From Hyaloperonospora brassicae (lineage: Eukaryota; Oomycota; Peronosporomycetes; Peronosporales; Peronosporaceae): 64,000 nt of DNA. Below are positions 1 through 12,535 of the stretch, piece after piece; within the stretch, counting starts at the first letter, position 1, and the number at the start of each line of letters is the position of its first letter. Where the stretch lies: NCBI GenBank assembly GCA_947650285.1, contig CANTFL010001479.1, forward strand, positions 1 to 64,000. The letters are read 5' to 3'. Made by a program: the position numbers and the translations under genes. The notes beneath the pieces were generated by a model. That model ran no database searches, had not been told where the DNA came from, and saw nothing but the letters and a program-made list of their open reading frames with translations.

Positions 1-3000
1 GTATCTGGCACCGCTGCTAAATGAGCCATCTTGCTCAAACGGTCAACAAAGGCCACAATACCCGTATTGCCATGCGCATCTTTTAGGAAACCGAATAGGA
101 AGTCCATGCTGATGGACTCTCAACACCCCTTGGGTATAGGAAGACTAGCGAGCGGCGCGGCCGCGTGGGGTGAGGGTTTCACACGTACGCACATATGTGC
201 TCACCCATTTGTATAGTTTGGGCCACCAATGGCATTGGATAACTGAGCCATATGTCTTCTCACGACCGAGATGACCACTCAACGCATTATCATGTTCCTC
301 ATAGAGGATCCGATACTTCAACTCCTCATCATGAGGGACTAAAATGCGAGGGGTATCCTCCACATCCGTGCTCTAGCACAACAGGCCCTGATCGATGGAA
401 TATCGATGTCGCCCCGCACGTAATCGTGCCGACAATTCTATGTCCGAGTCCTTGAACTCGTCGCTCCCAAGAGCACGTAGCTGAGCTACACAATGTTCAT
501 CCTTGGCATATGCCGTACGGATTAGGTCAGTGACAGACGACGACAGAGTCGTAACATGAACAAGCTCTTAATCAGGCCTGCGTGACAACGCATCAGCAAA
601 AGCATTCTTCTTGCCCGTCTTATACTTCAACTCAAAGTTGTACTCGGCAAAGAATGAGAGCCAACGAGCCATTCGCTGATAGAGATGTAGCGACTGGGTC
701 GCAGTGCGTAATGACGCATGATCTGTATTGATCACAAATGTCTTAGAGTCAAGTAGATTAAATCTGAATTTGGTGAGAGCTTACTTCATTTCGAGTAGCT
801 TTTTGTCATGAACAGGATAGTTCTTTTCTGCAGCCTTCAGCTGTCGGGACTCAAACGCAATAACGCGTTCCGTCCATCAGAATCTGTCTGTACGAGAGCG
901 CTGCCTATGTAAAAGTCACATGCTTCACAGAAGACACTGAACGATCGATCAGAATCAGGCAAAGCCAAGCAAGGCGCATGAAGGAGACTTTTCTTTCTGC
1001 TTGAATAGCATCATGCTCGGTGCTAGTCCAGCACCATTCCACATCCTTTTTAAGGAGATTGGATAATGTCCGAGCCATATCTGCGTCATTCGCACAGTAA
1101 TTGTGTAAGTAATTGGCAAGGCCAAACCACTTACGTAAGTCCTTTTGGTTCTTTGGAACCGGCCAATCAACTATGGCTTTTACCGTAGCAGGATCCGCTC
1201 GAAGGCCACGCTTCCAAATGAATCATCCTAAAATGAGGATCTCTTGTGCACCAAAGATGCACTAAGAGGCGTTGGCTTACAACTTGTTTGTGCGCATGCA
1301 CTCAAGCACTGCTCGTAAATGGTTAATGTGATTGTCCACATCAGACCGGCCTTTCATAGCACGACTATGTACAAAGATGTCATTAAAATACGTCTGTGCA
1401 TATCCTCGGTGAGGTCTGAACAATTGTGTCACAAGACAATTGAATGTAGCCGGGGCATTTGATAAGACTTGTGGATAAAAAGCCACTCCTAGAGCATACT
1501 ACACGGAGTGCTGATCGCTGTCAGCGGAATATCGCTTTCTCCCATGAGAAGTTGGTAATAACCATCAACTAAGTCGAGCGCACTGTACATTGTACATCCC
1601 ACTATATTGTTCCGAAGATCATCCTTCCTCGGAATTGGTGCCTGAGCCAGGATAGTGGCCGCATCAAGCTTGTTGTAAGCACGAACAATGCGCCACTTTC
1701 CATTGCGCTTTTTGACATAGACGGTGGGTGTAGAATGGGAAGATTTGCTCTCACGTACCATTCCTGACGCGTGCTTTGCACGAAAGAAGTCGTCAATGAC
1801 GTCACACGGTTCCTTCAGTAATTTCCACTGCCGAGTTACGCAGTATTTAGTTCCAGGAACCAAGTCAATTTCATGACGTACACCTCTATCGGGAGGTAAG
1901 ACGGACGGTGGGTTGTGACACACCACGTCCTGGAACTCCTTTATTAAGGATAGAATAGATCAAGAGGATTTTTAAGGATCGACGATCCACTACGGGCATC
2001 CAATGCCACCCTTGTGTCCTCAAGAACTGACTCGTTCAATAACGAGGATGGGTTCAACTCAATATCCGGTCGAATGGCCACTAACTCTGATAATTCTCCT
2101 GTCTGTAAGGCTTGGCTAAATTCGCCGTCATAAATTTCGTCTAGGTCAAAGAGAGTATACGAGGATGGAAGAGTCTCAAGACTAATATTGCCATCAATAT
2201 GGCCAGTCACTCCATTGACAAGTGTATATAGTGTACTATTACTATCATCAATTCGTGACTTCTTAGACGTTGGGCGCTTAGCAGTTGCCAGCCCAGACAG
2301 GCTTGTTCCCTCAAAATTACCTTACGCCTCCTAGAGGCCGGGACAGTCGGTTCCCCGTGGTTGCTATTTGTCTTAGCCCGCTCTATACGAGAGCTCATGT
2401 CTTGAACGACATCTAGTGAAGTGTTACGTAACCTGAACACTTCACCCAGTGGATTTATTGCACGTACGACTTCACGTACAGCATCCGAGCCTATATCTGA
2501 ACACTCTGGATTCTTGCCAACAATTTCATTACCGACATTCAGTGAGGTGCCATCTCGGCCGCCCTCACTCGGTGGAATATCACGTGCCACCCCACTCACA
2601 TCAGAGGAATTACATTCTTGATGTCTTGGCCTTCTGCCAACTATACCTGCAGCATGAAGTGACTCGTTATCACAACAAGTATCACTCAACAGAGTACAAC
2701 CCTCTTCACATACAATGAAAGATCCCCGCTCACATTCAAAATCATAGACATTGGAGTTAATTAGCTCTGACATACCAAAGTTTAGCAAATTGACGTCTTC
2801 CGTCAATGGCTCGCGCCAATAGCGCTTTTGTTGCCTAGCGAAGGTGGGTTCATGACTCTTCAAAGCTTCGCTAGGAACATAGCGCGTTGCGCCCAAGGTC
2901 TTAGACCTCGAATTAATCCATGACTCATGGCGTTCAAGCCAAGCCATACCTAGGATGATATCATATCTCGAATCCAAATCGAGGACAAGGCAGCGTTCAA

Positions 3001-3212
3001 TGATGTCGAAGTCCGAAAACTTCACACCTAACTTCAACGGAACTTTAGGCATCGTGACGCGACTACCAGTCGCTGAACGAACGGTGATCGAATCACCTTC
3101 ATGTGTTTTGAGCGCTTCAGCATATCACTGCCTTTCCTCAAGAGAACGCCGTGGAGCATAATTGCATGATGCTCCGGAGTCGATCAGGATCGACCAATGC
3201 TTCTCAAAGCCT
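1..3212 (-). pseudogene. pol: Family 1 pol: protease, RT, RNase H, start of integrase (broken)
   Basis: The polyprotein frame is interrupted repeatedly. The protease active site LIDSGAS lies at about 3206-3170, followed by YDIILGMAWL in the long piece 3052-2207. RT covers 1926-1277, with PLDRGVRHEIDL-like and YNKLDAATI motifs and LDLVDGYYQLL. Its catalytic YxDD box reads YFNDIF, so one of the two aspartates is lost. A TAG replaces the tryptophan expected before EWL near 1490. RNase H sequence follows (about 1200-560) and includes a TAA after EMK near 785 that the plus-strand copy shares. Integrase begins with a zinc-binding segment (363-145, GHLGREKTYG) and reaches the first catalytic region, MDFLFG, at the window edge. 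Confidence 0.88.
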
Positions 3213-3434
3213 TTAACTTCGCCTTGGCGACTAACAAACCAGGCTCGTATCCACGCTCTGTGCTAGCGGGCATAGAGCTCAGTGAGGCTTAAGCCCTGTT
3301 TCACTCTACCTCGTAGAGAAGCAATAGAAGTCAGTCCTACCCCAGTAGGGCGCCCCGCACCTACTAGGTGTCGACGTATCCCCGTGCCATACCAGGTTTC
3401 TGGTTGGGCCGGGCTTTCGACTCATACGAGTCGG

Positions 3435-4343
3435 TTATTGCTTACGCAAAGGACAAGTGGGACGCAAGTGTTTAGTGCTTACGCACATGTAACAGCGTCT
3501 CACCTCCTGTCGTTGCTTGGCAACATGAAGCCCCGCTTCACCTTCATATTCAGCATGACTGAGATATATCGGTTCTGGCTCACAGGAAGCCGAGGTGCTC
3601 GCAGGTGTTGCCCTCGCAAAGCTTGGGTTGTACCCATTCCAACCAAGTCTGGTCGACTCAAAGTTCTGCTCAGCATTTTGAGCGATGCTAAAAGCCTCCT
3701 CAATAAGTAGAAGGATGGACCCGAAAGACCTCGGTCCTGGCAACGCCATTGCGAAGACCTTCCATGAATACAGTCACATAGACTGTCTCAGGGAGAGGGT
3801 CAGACTGCATAGCAGCCATAAGAGTTCTCAACTCTTGGACATAGTCCGTTATCTCATTCTTACCCTGATGGGTAGACAAAAAGCGTGAGCGCACGCGATA
3901 AGCCTGGTTAGGCGGCGATAAAACTCGCAAAAGGTCTAACTTGAGTGCATCACATGTGAAAAACCCCAAGTCGACCAACGTGCCACACGTCAGAGCCCGT
4001 TCTCTAGCTTTTCCATCGAGCTTGGAATGGCCAGCAAGACCCGCTGGTACTCCAGTGAGATAAGGTCAGAGTTCATGATCATCTCAATCCCACGAATCCA
4101 GAGGGTGAGGTTTTCCCCTCTTTCAAAGGAGTAATGTTTAACGTCCACCCGAAGGGGACGAGGCTTAGCTTTTTCTGGTGGCATTGCCACGTAGCGTGTT
4201 GGCAAACCCGAAGCTACTTGTTTTTAATCCTGCCCTTACATGGCCATTTCATACTGCATGAAGGTCTCGACTTGTGCATTTAGCACATCGGGACCTTGTG
4301 CAGCTAGAACCTCCACATACTCTGAGCCTACGGCCGCGGTCAT
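3435..4343 (-). pseudogene. gag: Family 1 gag (broken)
   Basis: The gag nucleocapsid and capsid precursor starts at an ATG at 4343 and reads in pieces. An N-terminal piece is cut by an in-frame TAA near 4238. A second piece (4205-3990) carries PEKAKPRPLRVDV and SLEYQRVLLAIPSS. A capsid piece (3978-3700) has YRVRSRF, DYVQELRTLM and TVFMEGLRNGVA. The last piece (3749-3435) ends in the zinc knuckle CYMCVSTKHLRPTC, a perfect CX2CX4HX4C. Pieces are separated by frame changes. The TAA and both capsid-flanking frame changes are present at the same bases in the plus-strand copy at 29278-30185, so these lesions, or programmed events, predate the copying. Confidence 0.85.
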
Positions 4344-4452
4344 GTTTTAAGCGCGACCTTTTGTGCCTCAGAGAGGGGTGTGGATTGATCCGTCCTCACT
4401 GAAGATCAGTCGTTACCAACTCAGGCGTAGATTGTATACGAGTGCTACCACG

Positions 4453-4935
4453 TGTTGCGGAGCCACACAGCTCCTTAAGTCAGAGGAAGGCCTTAACGCT
4501 CAATGAGCAACTTTGGTTCTACGAACCCGACTCAAAGAGTCAATAAGCTCAGGGAACTTACGGTCCCTGTTCCAGGGGGGCCAAAGGATTCAAAGAATCA
4601 AACGCACAGAGTGCACAAGGAGTAGCTGCCTTAACAAGGCGTTTCTACCTCCTTAACGATCACAAGACGCCTCCAAGAGGCATGTGTCTATTGGATCAAA
4701 ATGGGAGCTGAACTTTATTTCTTCTTTTCACCTAAAAGAACACCGTAGAACAAAGTAATTAACCTACTCGCTAATGTCCTAAATAAACCTCTTAAAAGAT
4801 CTCAAAATCAATGGTTGACAGACATCAGTCTTCAACAATTGATTCTCTGTTCTAATATCACTTTAAAAGGGCATTCCATCCCTTGTGTGTACCACACCTA
4901 TTGTCGACTACCAGTCGATGTGTAACCCTGTTACA
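4453..4935 (-). repeat. 5' LTR of family 1 copy M
   Basis: The LTR is 483 bp and on the minus strand runs from TGTAACAGGG to a CAACA end next to the primer-binding site. Its outer 15 bases form a short palindrome, TGTAAC-CCT-GTTACA (4921-4935). The sequence is clearly homologous to the LTRs at 28639-29168 and 35802-36271. By eye it is closest to 28639-29168: both share a stretch around the AGCGAGTA motif that the third LTR lacks. Confidence 0.88.
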
Positions 4936-5156
4936 CAAATGAGGAGATTTGCACCGGCATCTTCGCATCCATATAGACTGAAACGTCTGGATCATTTTAA
5001 GCGTCTAGTTTTGCAAGGGTACGTCATTCACCCGCCTTGCAATAAGATTCTTCGTGGACAAAAATGGTTTAACCATGTTCAATCATGATGGCCTAGACAC
5101 CGCGTGGTACTGAAGTCTAATGAATCTCGAATACAAGACGGGCTAGAGTACTACTG

Positions 5157-6420
5157 CTATCGATCCATAACGTCTTTTAAATCTCGAGGAAGGGTAACAA
5201 AAGGGGTCTGACTTCTTGATACGTCCCAAATATGGGAGTGTTGTCCTGATGGGTCGCATCGCAGTTGACAGACAAGCCATCTGGGCCTCTGGTGATCATT
5301 TCTCGATGCGCATACGTTCGTAATACTATTCGATGAAAAACCTGAGCCCTCAATCCGTCGACGCATGGTAGTGTATATGTTCTTCCAGTTTGGTTAATCA
5401 AGAGCCGATGCAACCTCGAAGTCATCTGAACTCCAAGCCGCCGCTCGTCCAATCACGTCAGCACACCGTGGCGTGTGGAGGTTTCCAGTACGACACTTTC
5501 AAATTTATAACGCGCGCTTTGGCTACTGATATGCTCCTACCATAAATCCCCGAATTGGTTCAGCGCAGGGTGAGGGAGAACGACTATATTTTTGTACCCC
5601 TTTAGGAGCAGTGTTTCTGAATTGAATCAGCAGATCCGGCCTGGAGTGCAATGTGCCGCATCACAGGAAATACATCACCATTATCGATCTCTTTCGTGGA
5701 ATCATTGCTGTGGACCAGACAAATGAAGGGTCCGGCCCGTGAAGACCTGCTCAGGAGGTTGTGCGGACACGCAGAGGTCTAAAGGAGCGATACGCTGGTA
5801 CAGCAGTAGACGATTATTAGACACCAATGGAAGGATCAAGAGCCGTAAACCTGTATTCGTGACCGATAAATATGGTGTCCCCTGTGATGAATGCGCTGTA
5901 TGAATCACGTGAACGAACAGGTGTCCGGTCAAGAATGCCTTCTCACCTACAGTAGCTTCGGTAATATGATTGCTGAAGCAATACGATATAGCTGCTCGAT
6001 TGTCCCAGTTTGTGAATCGCCAGCCTTGGTTAAGGCCCGAGTTTAAGACTCCGCAAGCTTCCAGTTATCATCAGCACTGGACGTGCTGTCTACTTGAGTA
6101 CCCAGATACCGACAAGACTCACCCGGCTTTAGAAGTTTCATTGGCCAATCTTAGGGCGTATCAGCCGACAGTTCGGTCTCTTGTAACGCAATAGCAGTCG
6201 TTTCGGCCTCATTTTAATATTATCCCAAATACATTGCCAAAGCATCGTATGGTGCATAATACAAAACTTATCTGAAACGGCGAGCCAATGTAGACCGCCG
6301 TATCATCGGCATAGCTGGATACACGAAGCGGGAATTAGAAGGCTCGGTCTGAATGGGCACTTCTGTATGACTAACCGGCGAAGCCAATATCTTGTATAAC
6401 AGTTCTAAGTCTAGACAAAA
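5157..6420 (-). pseudogene. LINE reverse-transcriptase relic
   Basis: Read on the minus strand, bases 6315-6290 give YADDTAVY, the catalytic RT box of non-LTR retrotransposons. Downstream, near 6110-6000, the strand reads CRYLGTQV...ADDNWKLAES, the post-catalytic segment usual in LINE ORF2, then ILPKLL. Stops and frame changes fall every few dozen codons, so the copy is dead. Weaker open stretches (5932-5702 and 5452-5157) probably continue ORF2, but I cannot assign domains there. It matches the region after the RT box of the LINE at 13811-22035 only loosely, so it is a different family. The element ends are not visible. Confidence 0.65.
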
Positions 6421-8090
6421 AAAAGTAGAGGATAAAGAGAGCATATTTGCCGAGATTGACGAGTCACCTAAATTGTCCTGATTCTGTCTTCCATCGCCAT
6501 AAAGTGCACCGTCTTATCACAATGTAAAAGCTAGCTATAATTGACAAATTGAAATGGAAATCTATGGCGACGTAAGTGGTATATGAATGTTCCCGATACG
6601 ACGTAAGTAGCTCGTAGATTCTGACTAATTACGATAGCTCCTACCCTTCTGTCAGCAATACGTTCGTCGACTTTTCGCTGCTGACGCACATTGATTCCAC
6701 GGCTTCGTTACCGTATAAAGGGAGCAGCCTGTAGTCATTCGTTATAACCTTTTAAAATGATAATATAGCTATAACTCAATCACCTTTCGTCGCGAAATGG
6801 ATGAGTGTTCTTGCATCTTATTGATATCTTGCAATCAAATCTCATAGCGCTTTTATCCATCCAACGAAAAAGTCGGGGCTCCTCATGTTACCTCGGCTAT
6901 TAGGCCATGATGTCAATCAATACACGTAGCACCATGGTTGAAGAATGGTCACTCTCCTATGCCTTGTCGTGAATGTATTTGTGACACTTAACGTATTCAA
7001 CAAGAAAAAGATTCCTCGACACTGGGTTCATTAACGCAACGTTAGAAGACCAGGTAGAGGCCTCATATAAATATCGTGCACATCAATATAATTTCTTTTA
7101 AATCCACACATATGAAAATGCAATAAGACAACACCGATATGCGACGCAGCGACGTGACGTTTCGACACAAATTTCGGGAATTATTGATAAATTTAGTAAC
7201 GGAAAGAAACATAGCTGGTTGGTTTAGCTGCGTAATTTGTGTGCCAAAGTCATCAGAGATCTTCGTTGTGTTTTACTTTTAACGTGGTCGAGAAGTCATT
7301 TGCATCACAGTCGAAAAAAGTGACATCACATTTCCACGAAATTGTCCCATAAGTGACGCTTGATCTACACCCGCTTCTTATAGATTGTATTACGCTTGAT
7401 AACGGAATATAAAATTGAAAAAATGGTGACTAAGATATCATCAACCTAACCAAAGTAGTTCACTTTCTTTCGCATCCAACAGGTTTTTGCAATAAGACAC
7501 GGAGATGCAAAACGATTACTTTTGATCGAAGATCTTGCATATGTATAACGGTATTTACACTTTCATTTCATAAAAACATACATCCTGTATTTCTCGCGTT
7601 CGAAACAAGTATAGTAATGCTTATATTTCTGAAATTCCATTTACTTTAGGAACATAAGGTCAATTAATTTGAACTGAAGCGGGACGGAGTGACTTCCTAC
7701 ATATGATTAGCGATATTGTATCAAGATACGAACAGTTGCTACGCATATAATGAAAATCTTTTATCATTCAGATTTTGCAATTTAATTTAATTTATTTTGC
7801 AAGACTTTGATCATCTGCGAATAGCTTTAGCTTAAAAGCATCTTAGGCAACAAACCGCGAGAAATTAGGAGCTATCAAAAAAAGTTAATCTTTACATCAA
7901 GACATCAGTAGGATTGGTAAAGACCAAATTCATCATGAACAACCCAATCCTAAAGTCGCCCTATTCTGCTTCTGGGGAGCTTGTGCGTACACTGAATCTT
8001 CATTATACCGCTTTAATGAATAAGTTAACGGTGAATCCTAGACCGCGATATTGGTTGCTTGAACGATCTTATCCAAAATTTCAATCTAGA
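6421..8090. other. AT-rich stretch with no recognisable gene
   Basis: I see no convincing coding sequence, LTR end or RNA gene here. Base composition is clearly more AT-rich than the retroelements around it. The longest open frame, 7914-8156 on the plus strand, has no recognisable motif and overlaps the left edge of the duplicated segment. It may be ordinary intergenic DNA or an old, unrecognisable repeat. Confidence 0.5.
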
Positions 8091-11000
8091 CAATGCGGAC
8101 GAAGGCGCATGGTACCAATGCAATTCACAACAGTGATGGGTACGCGCAATGAGTGACTAACAGATATTTCCAGTTCGTGGTTGCATATAAATTTGGTTGG
8201 GAAAGGCTTAACGAGATATAGTAGATGGAGCTTATCCATACCATTTTTACATCTGACTTACGTCTTCACGTGATTCTACTCGTTTCCTCTGCACATGCGT
8301 GTGCTTGAGAGAAGGAGAGCACCTGCTTACACTTTCATCTGTGCAGGTGAGGCTATACTGTTACCAGTAAAAGCGAGGTGTCCCGTTACACATGCAGCGA
8401 TACCGGACCAAACCCACCCGAGCCATCGCGTGCTCATACCCGAGCTTATTAAGATGTTAACATCAACCTCAAATCCAGTTAGCGCAAGATTTTGCCCGCT
8501 CCTGATCCAAGATGTCTGGGGAAACATTCGCGCTTAGCAACTAATACATCAAAGTTTCCACGAATATCATGCAGCAATCAGTCACATCGGAAAACAAGGT
8601 CAATCACCGCTGGATCGACCAACGTTCCGAGAACGTTTCTCTTTAACCAATGACACAATCAGTCATCGGCAAGAATACACAATCAACAACACCTGGGCCG
8701 GTTGATCGGCACATTTCGGCTCGAGCGTCGTCTATGAAAGTTAGGTGCGCAAAAGCCTTCGATCCAATCTGCGGTCCCTAAACCGAAAATGGTCAGCATG
8801 ACATTAACGACCCGTTCAGCTGTTAAGGAAAATCAAGCACTTGAGCTGTATTATTCTTGGTGTTGCGTCTCAGGACCCGCTCCGAATCAAGATTCGGGAC
8901 ATACCACGCTCCCCGCGTTGTCCGTGTTGCGTTATTCTTCTTGTGATCGTATTCAAATCACATTGGCATTCACGGCTATAGCTCCTCCGTCTCTGCTGAT
9001 GTCTATGTACCCACCGAGACCAGCCCTTGGTACCAAGTCGTCTCGGCAGCCACCGTCATCTTGTACGACCATTTTTGCAAGCCCGATCGTTTCATTCCCT
9101 CGAGCATCAGATAAGCTCTTGGTAGTCGCTTCTTTTGGCGGTCCGTCGAGTGAATCAGATGATGTGCTCAGTGTGGCCGTCGAAGCAGGCGATCATCACA
9201 ACATACTATTGTCCACGAGCGCCTCCACCGTGATTGCTCCGACTAATCTTCCCCCAGTCTAGTTGATCCTGGGTTATCGCGACTTGGGTTGCCGTATCTT
9301 CCGGCGCTTCGACTTCGTGATCCACCAAACGCATCAGTGTGACAAGTGTTTCGGATGATACGTGGGCTTCTCTTCGCCTCTTTTTGAGACCCAACATTGT
9401 TGTATTATGGTCGAAGATGATCAAAGTGAGATGGAGAAAAGACACTACCAATATCTATTTTTACAGGGCAACGTTGACTTTATGCTGCTTCTTTTGCGTT
9501 CGTCAGCATTGTAGAACGACTTGTACTCAATGTGCATGTCGTTCTCAAGACGTATACAAGAGCTCGAGACGAAAGGAAAGTTCGTCGGCTGACATGATAC
9601 GACCACAAACACGTTCAGGGAGGGCAGATATACACACGCTTTTTTGCATATCATTTGATACACGCATTTGTCGTCGCTGAGCCGAACTATCTATTGATAC
9701 GGAAAAAGTCGCGCTGAAGATTTTATGGAAACGTTGTAAGCATAATTTAATCATCAACAAGCGCTCATGCAGAGCATACTGAATTGTTCGAGATAGTCGC
9801 GTAAATAGATGCGTAGAACGCAAGATGATACAGCTGCAGGGGCTTGCTAGAGAAGTCCTCGCTCTGAATCTCGTTTTGAATGCACGCAAAAGGATGTTGT
9901 AAAAATGAAAAAGCAAAGAATGCACCGGATAATTGCGAAATATAATAGTGCACCTCAAGATGTACAATCTAGAAACATGCACCAATTGAAGCAAAAGTAA
10001 ATGCAACACAGATGTGTACTATATGATCGAATGTACAAATGCTGGAGATCACATTAATGCACCCGATTGCTGTGTCAACATTTCGAGAAGTGTTGTAGTG
10101 CAGCATCACGAAGAGAATTTCCGGCGATGATGCCAAATCAGTCATTTTCTCCATTGATCACATAAAATTACAACATGACACTTGTTGACGCGATGGCGCT
10201 TTTGCCACAGACGGCATGGAAAAATACACGACGCGAGTACCATAGATCTATGTCTTCGTTGGAACGTCGACTTGATTTACAATGTAGAACACAGAAGGTC
10301 GGATTGCTGCGCGCAAAGTGTTTGATGTGAGCCGAGATGCTAAGCTGCTTTGCTTGCGTGCATTATGTCCTCCCCAGTGCAGATGCCAGTATTGTATCTA
10401 TTTCACAGCATTCGTACTGCAATATCCGGATCAAAAACATCATCACTTTCACCTAAAGTAGCTTCTAATTTGCGACCACCACAATATTCCATCAATGTTG
10501 TGTGCTATGATCAATAAACTATATGTGTCCTCAAGCATCCACGTGACCACCTGTAATTGCACCAAAATATCACCATCAGTTCTTTCCGACCTTGTCTCAA
10601 TTGATAAGGTTTGGAAATAGTCGATCTCATATTGCTTCGGACCGGAACTTAGATACCTTATAGAGCATTGCGTGCGCTCTGTTTGATTGTATTGTGACGC
10701 TATTTCATCTGATCCAAAGTAAACCGATACGGCCGAGCGTAGAGCTACACATATCATTTAACGGCGCACGATCTTATCTATCACTGATAAGCCCTTGTTT
10801 GTTATTCGACACAACGGTGCATGCTTCCCGACGCCACTTCCACGTGAGCGTTGAGGAAGCGCGAGGTAGAGAGATGAGCTAAGGAAGCTCAGAGTAGGGG
10901 GAAATGTAGAGCTGTATTTATTATAGTTATGTTTCTTCTGATCAGGTCTCGTTGTATTAGTGTAACTCAATCAGACTCCAACCTTCTATGTAGGTTTCTC

Positions 11001-11136
11001 GCGCACCACCGTTTGCGCGCGTTTAGCAGCAGCTGGTGGATAACTTGGTCGATAGCATGACCCATGTCAACCTATAAGTGGAGAAGTCTATAATAAAGTA
11101 CCTTTGAAGGTAATATGCCATCAATATTTCGTGAGC
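8091..11136. repeat. 3.05 kb segmental duplication, copy A
   Basis: This block matches 49761-52806 base for base at a constant offset of 41670, with no indel that I can find and about 17 substitutions by eye, near 99.4% identity. Homology starts abruptly at ATGCGGACGAAGG and ends just after TCGTGAGCCA. Beyond that, weak similarity continues for about 70 bases up to the solo LTR at 11205. No gene family is recognised inside. The longest frame is 8789-9262 (157 codons, plus), kept open in both copies but without known motifs. Frames on the minus strand at 9451-9206 and 10009-9545 are equally anonymous. There is no LTR-like end or internal RT. Confidence 0.9.
8789..9262 (+). CDS. Unidentified 157-codon open frame in duplication copy A
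   Basis: The frame opens at an ATG and encodes a Ser/Pro/Thr-rich protein with no recognised domain, signal peptide or membrane span. The same frame, differing by one residue (Ile to Phe in the RIQITL/RIQFTL segment), is present at 50459-50932 in copy B. Preservation in both copies says little, because the copies are so similar. The composition, rich in codons read opposite to stop-poor sequence, leaves open that this is chance. I do not propose a function. Confidence 0.2.
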   Translation: MVSMTLTTRSAVKENQALELYYSWCCVSGPAPNQDSGHTTLPALSVLRYSSCDRIQITLAFTAIAPPSLLMSMYPPRPALGTKSSRQPPSSCTTIFASPIVSFPRASDKLLVVASFGGPSSESDDVLSVAVEAGDHHNILLSTSASTVIAPTNLPPV

Positions 11137-11204
11137 CAGGTAGTATTGATGAAAGTAATTGACCTGAATAATATTCACATTGATGTATTCTTATATGAAT
11201 GACA

Positions 11205-11662
11205 TGTAACGGGCTTTCCCTGAAACAGGGTAGCCCATTACATGAACATGTCATTAAGGATAAAATGTCAATAAAGAATATTACGTTGAATATCCTTTCA
11301 ACAATATCCCAAAGGATGATAATATTGTTGGGATGACCGAAGGGTCTACTTCTTGGTTGATATCGTGATGCTATCAACCCACCAATCGCTGCTAGACGGC
11401 CGCAATGGGTGGTGAGTAGATGTCATCATACGTTTGGTTGGATTGATATAATCAAGTCAGGACGAACAGAGACACAAGAGCTATAGGACTTAATTATATT
11501 GAATAACAGTTTTACGTCTACCACGACTAGAGCCTTCGCCATAGTCGTTACCTTCCTCTGTGTAAGGGTTTACACCTAGCTGGGCACTGACCTTCACTGT
11601 TGTCAGTGAAAGGTAAACTCCGTACTGGTAGTCCAGTACGTAGTCGCCGGTGCCCCGTTACA
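11205..11662 (+). repeat. Solo LTR (family 2-related)
   Basis: The 458 bp sequence starts TGTAACGGGC and ends CCCCGTTACA. It shares the internal blocks GTTGATATC, CAACCCACCAATCGC and CAATGGGTGGTG with the LTRs at 38511-38901 and 49202-49669. No internal region follows it, so it is a solo LTR. The flanks are TGACA on the left and TACCC on the right, so no target duplication remains. Its first 38 bases can fold back: TGTAACGGGC pairs with the segment ending CCCATTACA. It lies at the edge of the duplicated block; copy B has only diverged sequence at the corresponding place. Confidence 0.85.
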
Positions 11663-12535
11663 TACCCCTTCAGACATTTACGATGTCAGATTATACAATT
11701 TGGACGCCAAAGTCACAAGCGACGTGGTCTTACATAAAAAAAAGGCAAACAAAATTCGTAGGCTACGTTTGAAACGTCGACGCACCACTTTCTTCGTGCA
11801 ATACGACATTGGACAAATTGTACATATGCGTTACGAATCGATGAAAGCAGAAGAAAATGGTGCAAATTCGGGCGGATGTATTCGACTGATTCCAGGCATG
11901 GAAATAACCGGGCGTATAGTATATATCAGAGGTAAATTTCCAATTCTTCATTTCTTGAAGCATCATCCTTTTCTCATCTTTTTGTCCAAATTTATTACTT
12001 TCTAAACTATGTGGTACAAATTGAATAAAACCCATCCATGAAATGGCTGATACAAAAATGAGAAGTGATTTTGTATACATTAGATATAAAATCGCTTTTT
12101 CTCCATCGGTATATTCCGGTAAGAAACGAATTCATGATCGACCAACTAACGGTGAGCCGCTCAATTCGGTTGGCCGTACACTCACCTACATAAAGAACCC
12201 GAATCCACAAGTGTTTCGTTGAAATCACCATAGCTAAGCGCTCCAGCTCGCCTATAGTTTTTCTCCTTGTGACTACGTGTCAGGGCACTGTCGAGCTGCG
12301 CGTATGAAAGAGACGTTTCGCATGTGTCGAGAGTCTGGTATCGAGTCTCTCCTCTCTTTGTCTTGTGTTGGTGTAGAGCTCTGCTTCTCGACCAGTCCCA
12401 GAAACTGCTACTTCACCACTCTTGCAGCATTCGAGTCTGCGGGTTGCCTATGTCGCAGCTATACCCGTAGCGCTGCGCCGACGGAGGGAGCAATGATTTT
12501 TCCATGCCAGCTATTGAAGTGTATAGATGTTTCTT
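11663..12535. other. Unassigned spacer between solo LTR and eS8 pseudogene
   Basis: An open frame at 11700-12005 (plus, 101 codons) starts with a lysine/arginine-rich segment and has no recognised family. A second one at 12277-12549 is cysteine- and serine-rich and also anonymous. Bases 12527-12535 read TTCTTGTAG just before the first eS8-like codon. This resembles a 3' splice site, so part of this stretch might be a retained 5' intron or leader of the ribosomal gene. That is only inference. Confidence 0.3.

Larger units (their letters stand above)
1..4935 (-). mobile_element. Ty3/gypsy retrotransposon, family 1, copy M (cut by window edge)
   Basis: This is the 5' two thirds of a Ty3/gypsy element on the minus strand. 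Reading right to left it has a 5' LTR (4935-4453), a primer-binding site reading TGGTAGCACT on the minus strand (4450-4441), gag, aspartic protease, reverse transcriptase, RNase H and the start of integrase, which runs off the window at base 1. It is closely similar to the plus-strand element at 28639-36271, so the two form a roughly 4.9 kb inverted repeat about 24 kb apart. All frames are broken by stops and frameshifts. The right flank begins with CAAAT at 4936; the other flank is outside the window, so a target duplication cannot be tested. Confidence 0.93.

Noticed and set aside
10980..11060. Minus-oriented LTR remnant in the duplicated block, based on a CACCACCGTTTGCGCGCG word like one in family 2 LTRs
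   Set aside because: Only one short block matches, and no LTR ends can be found.
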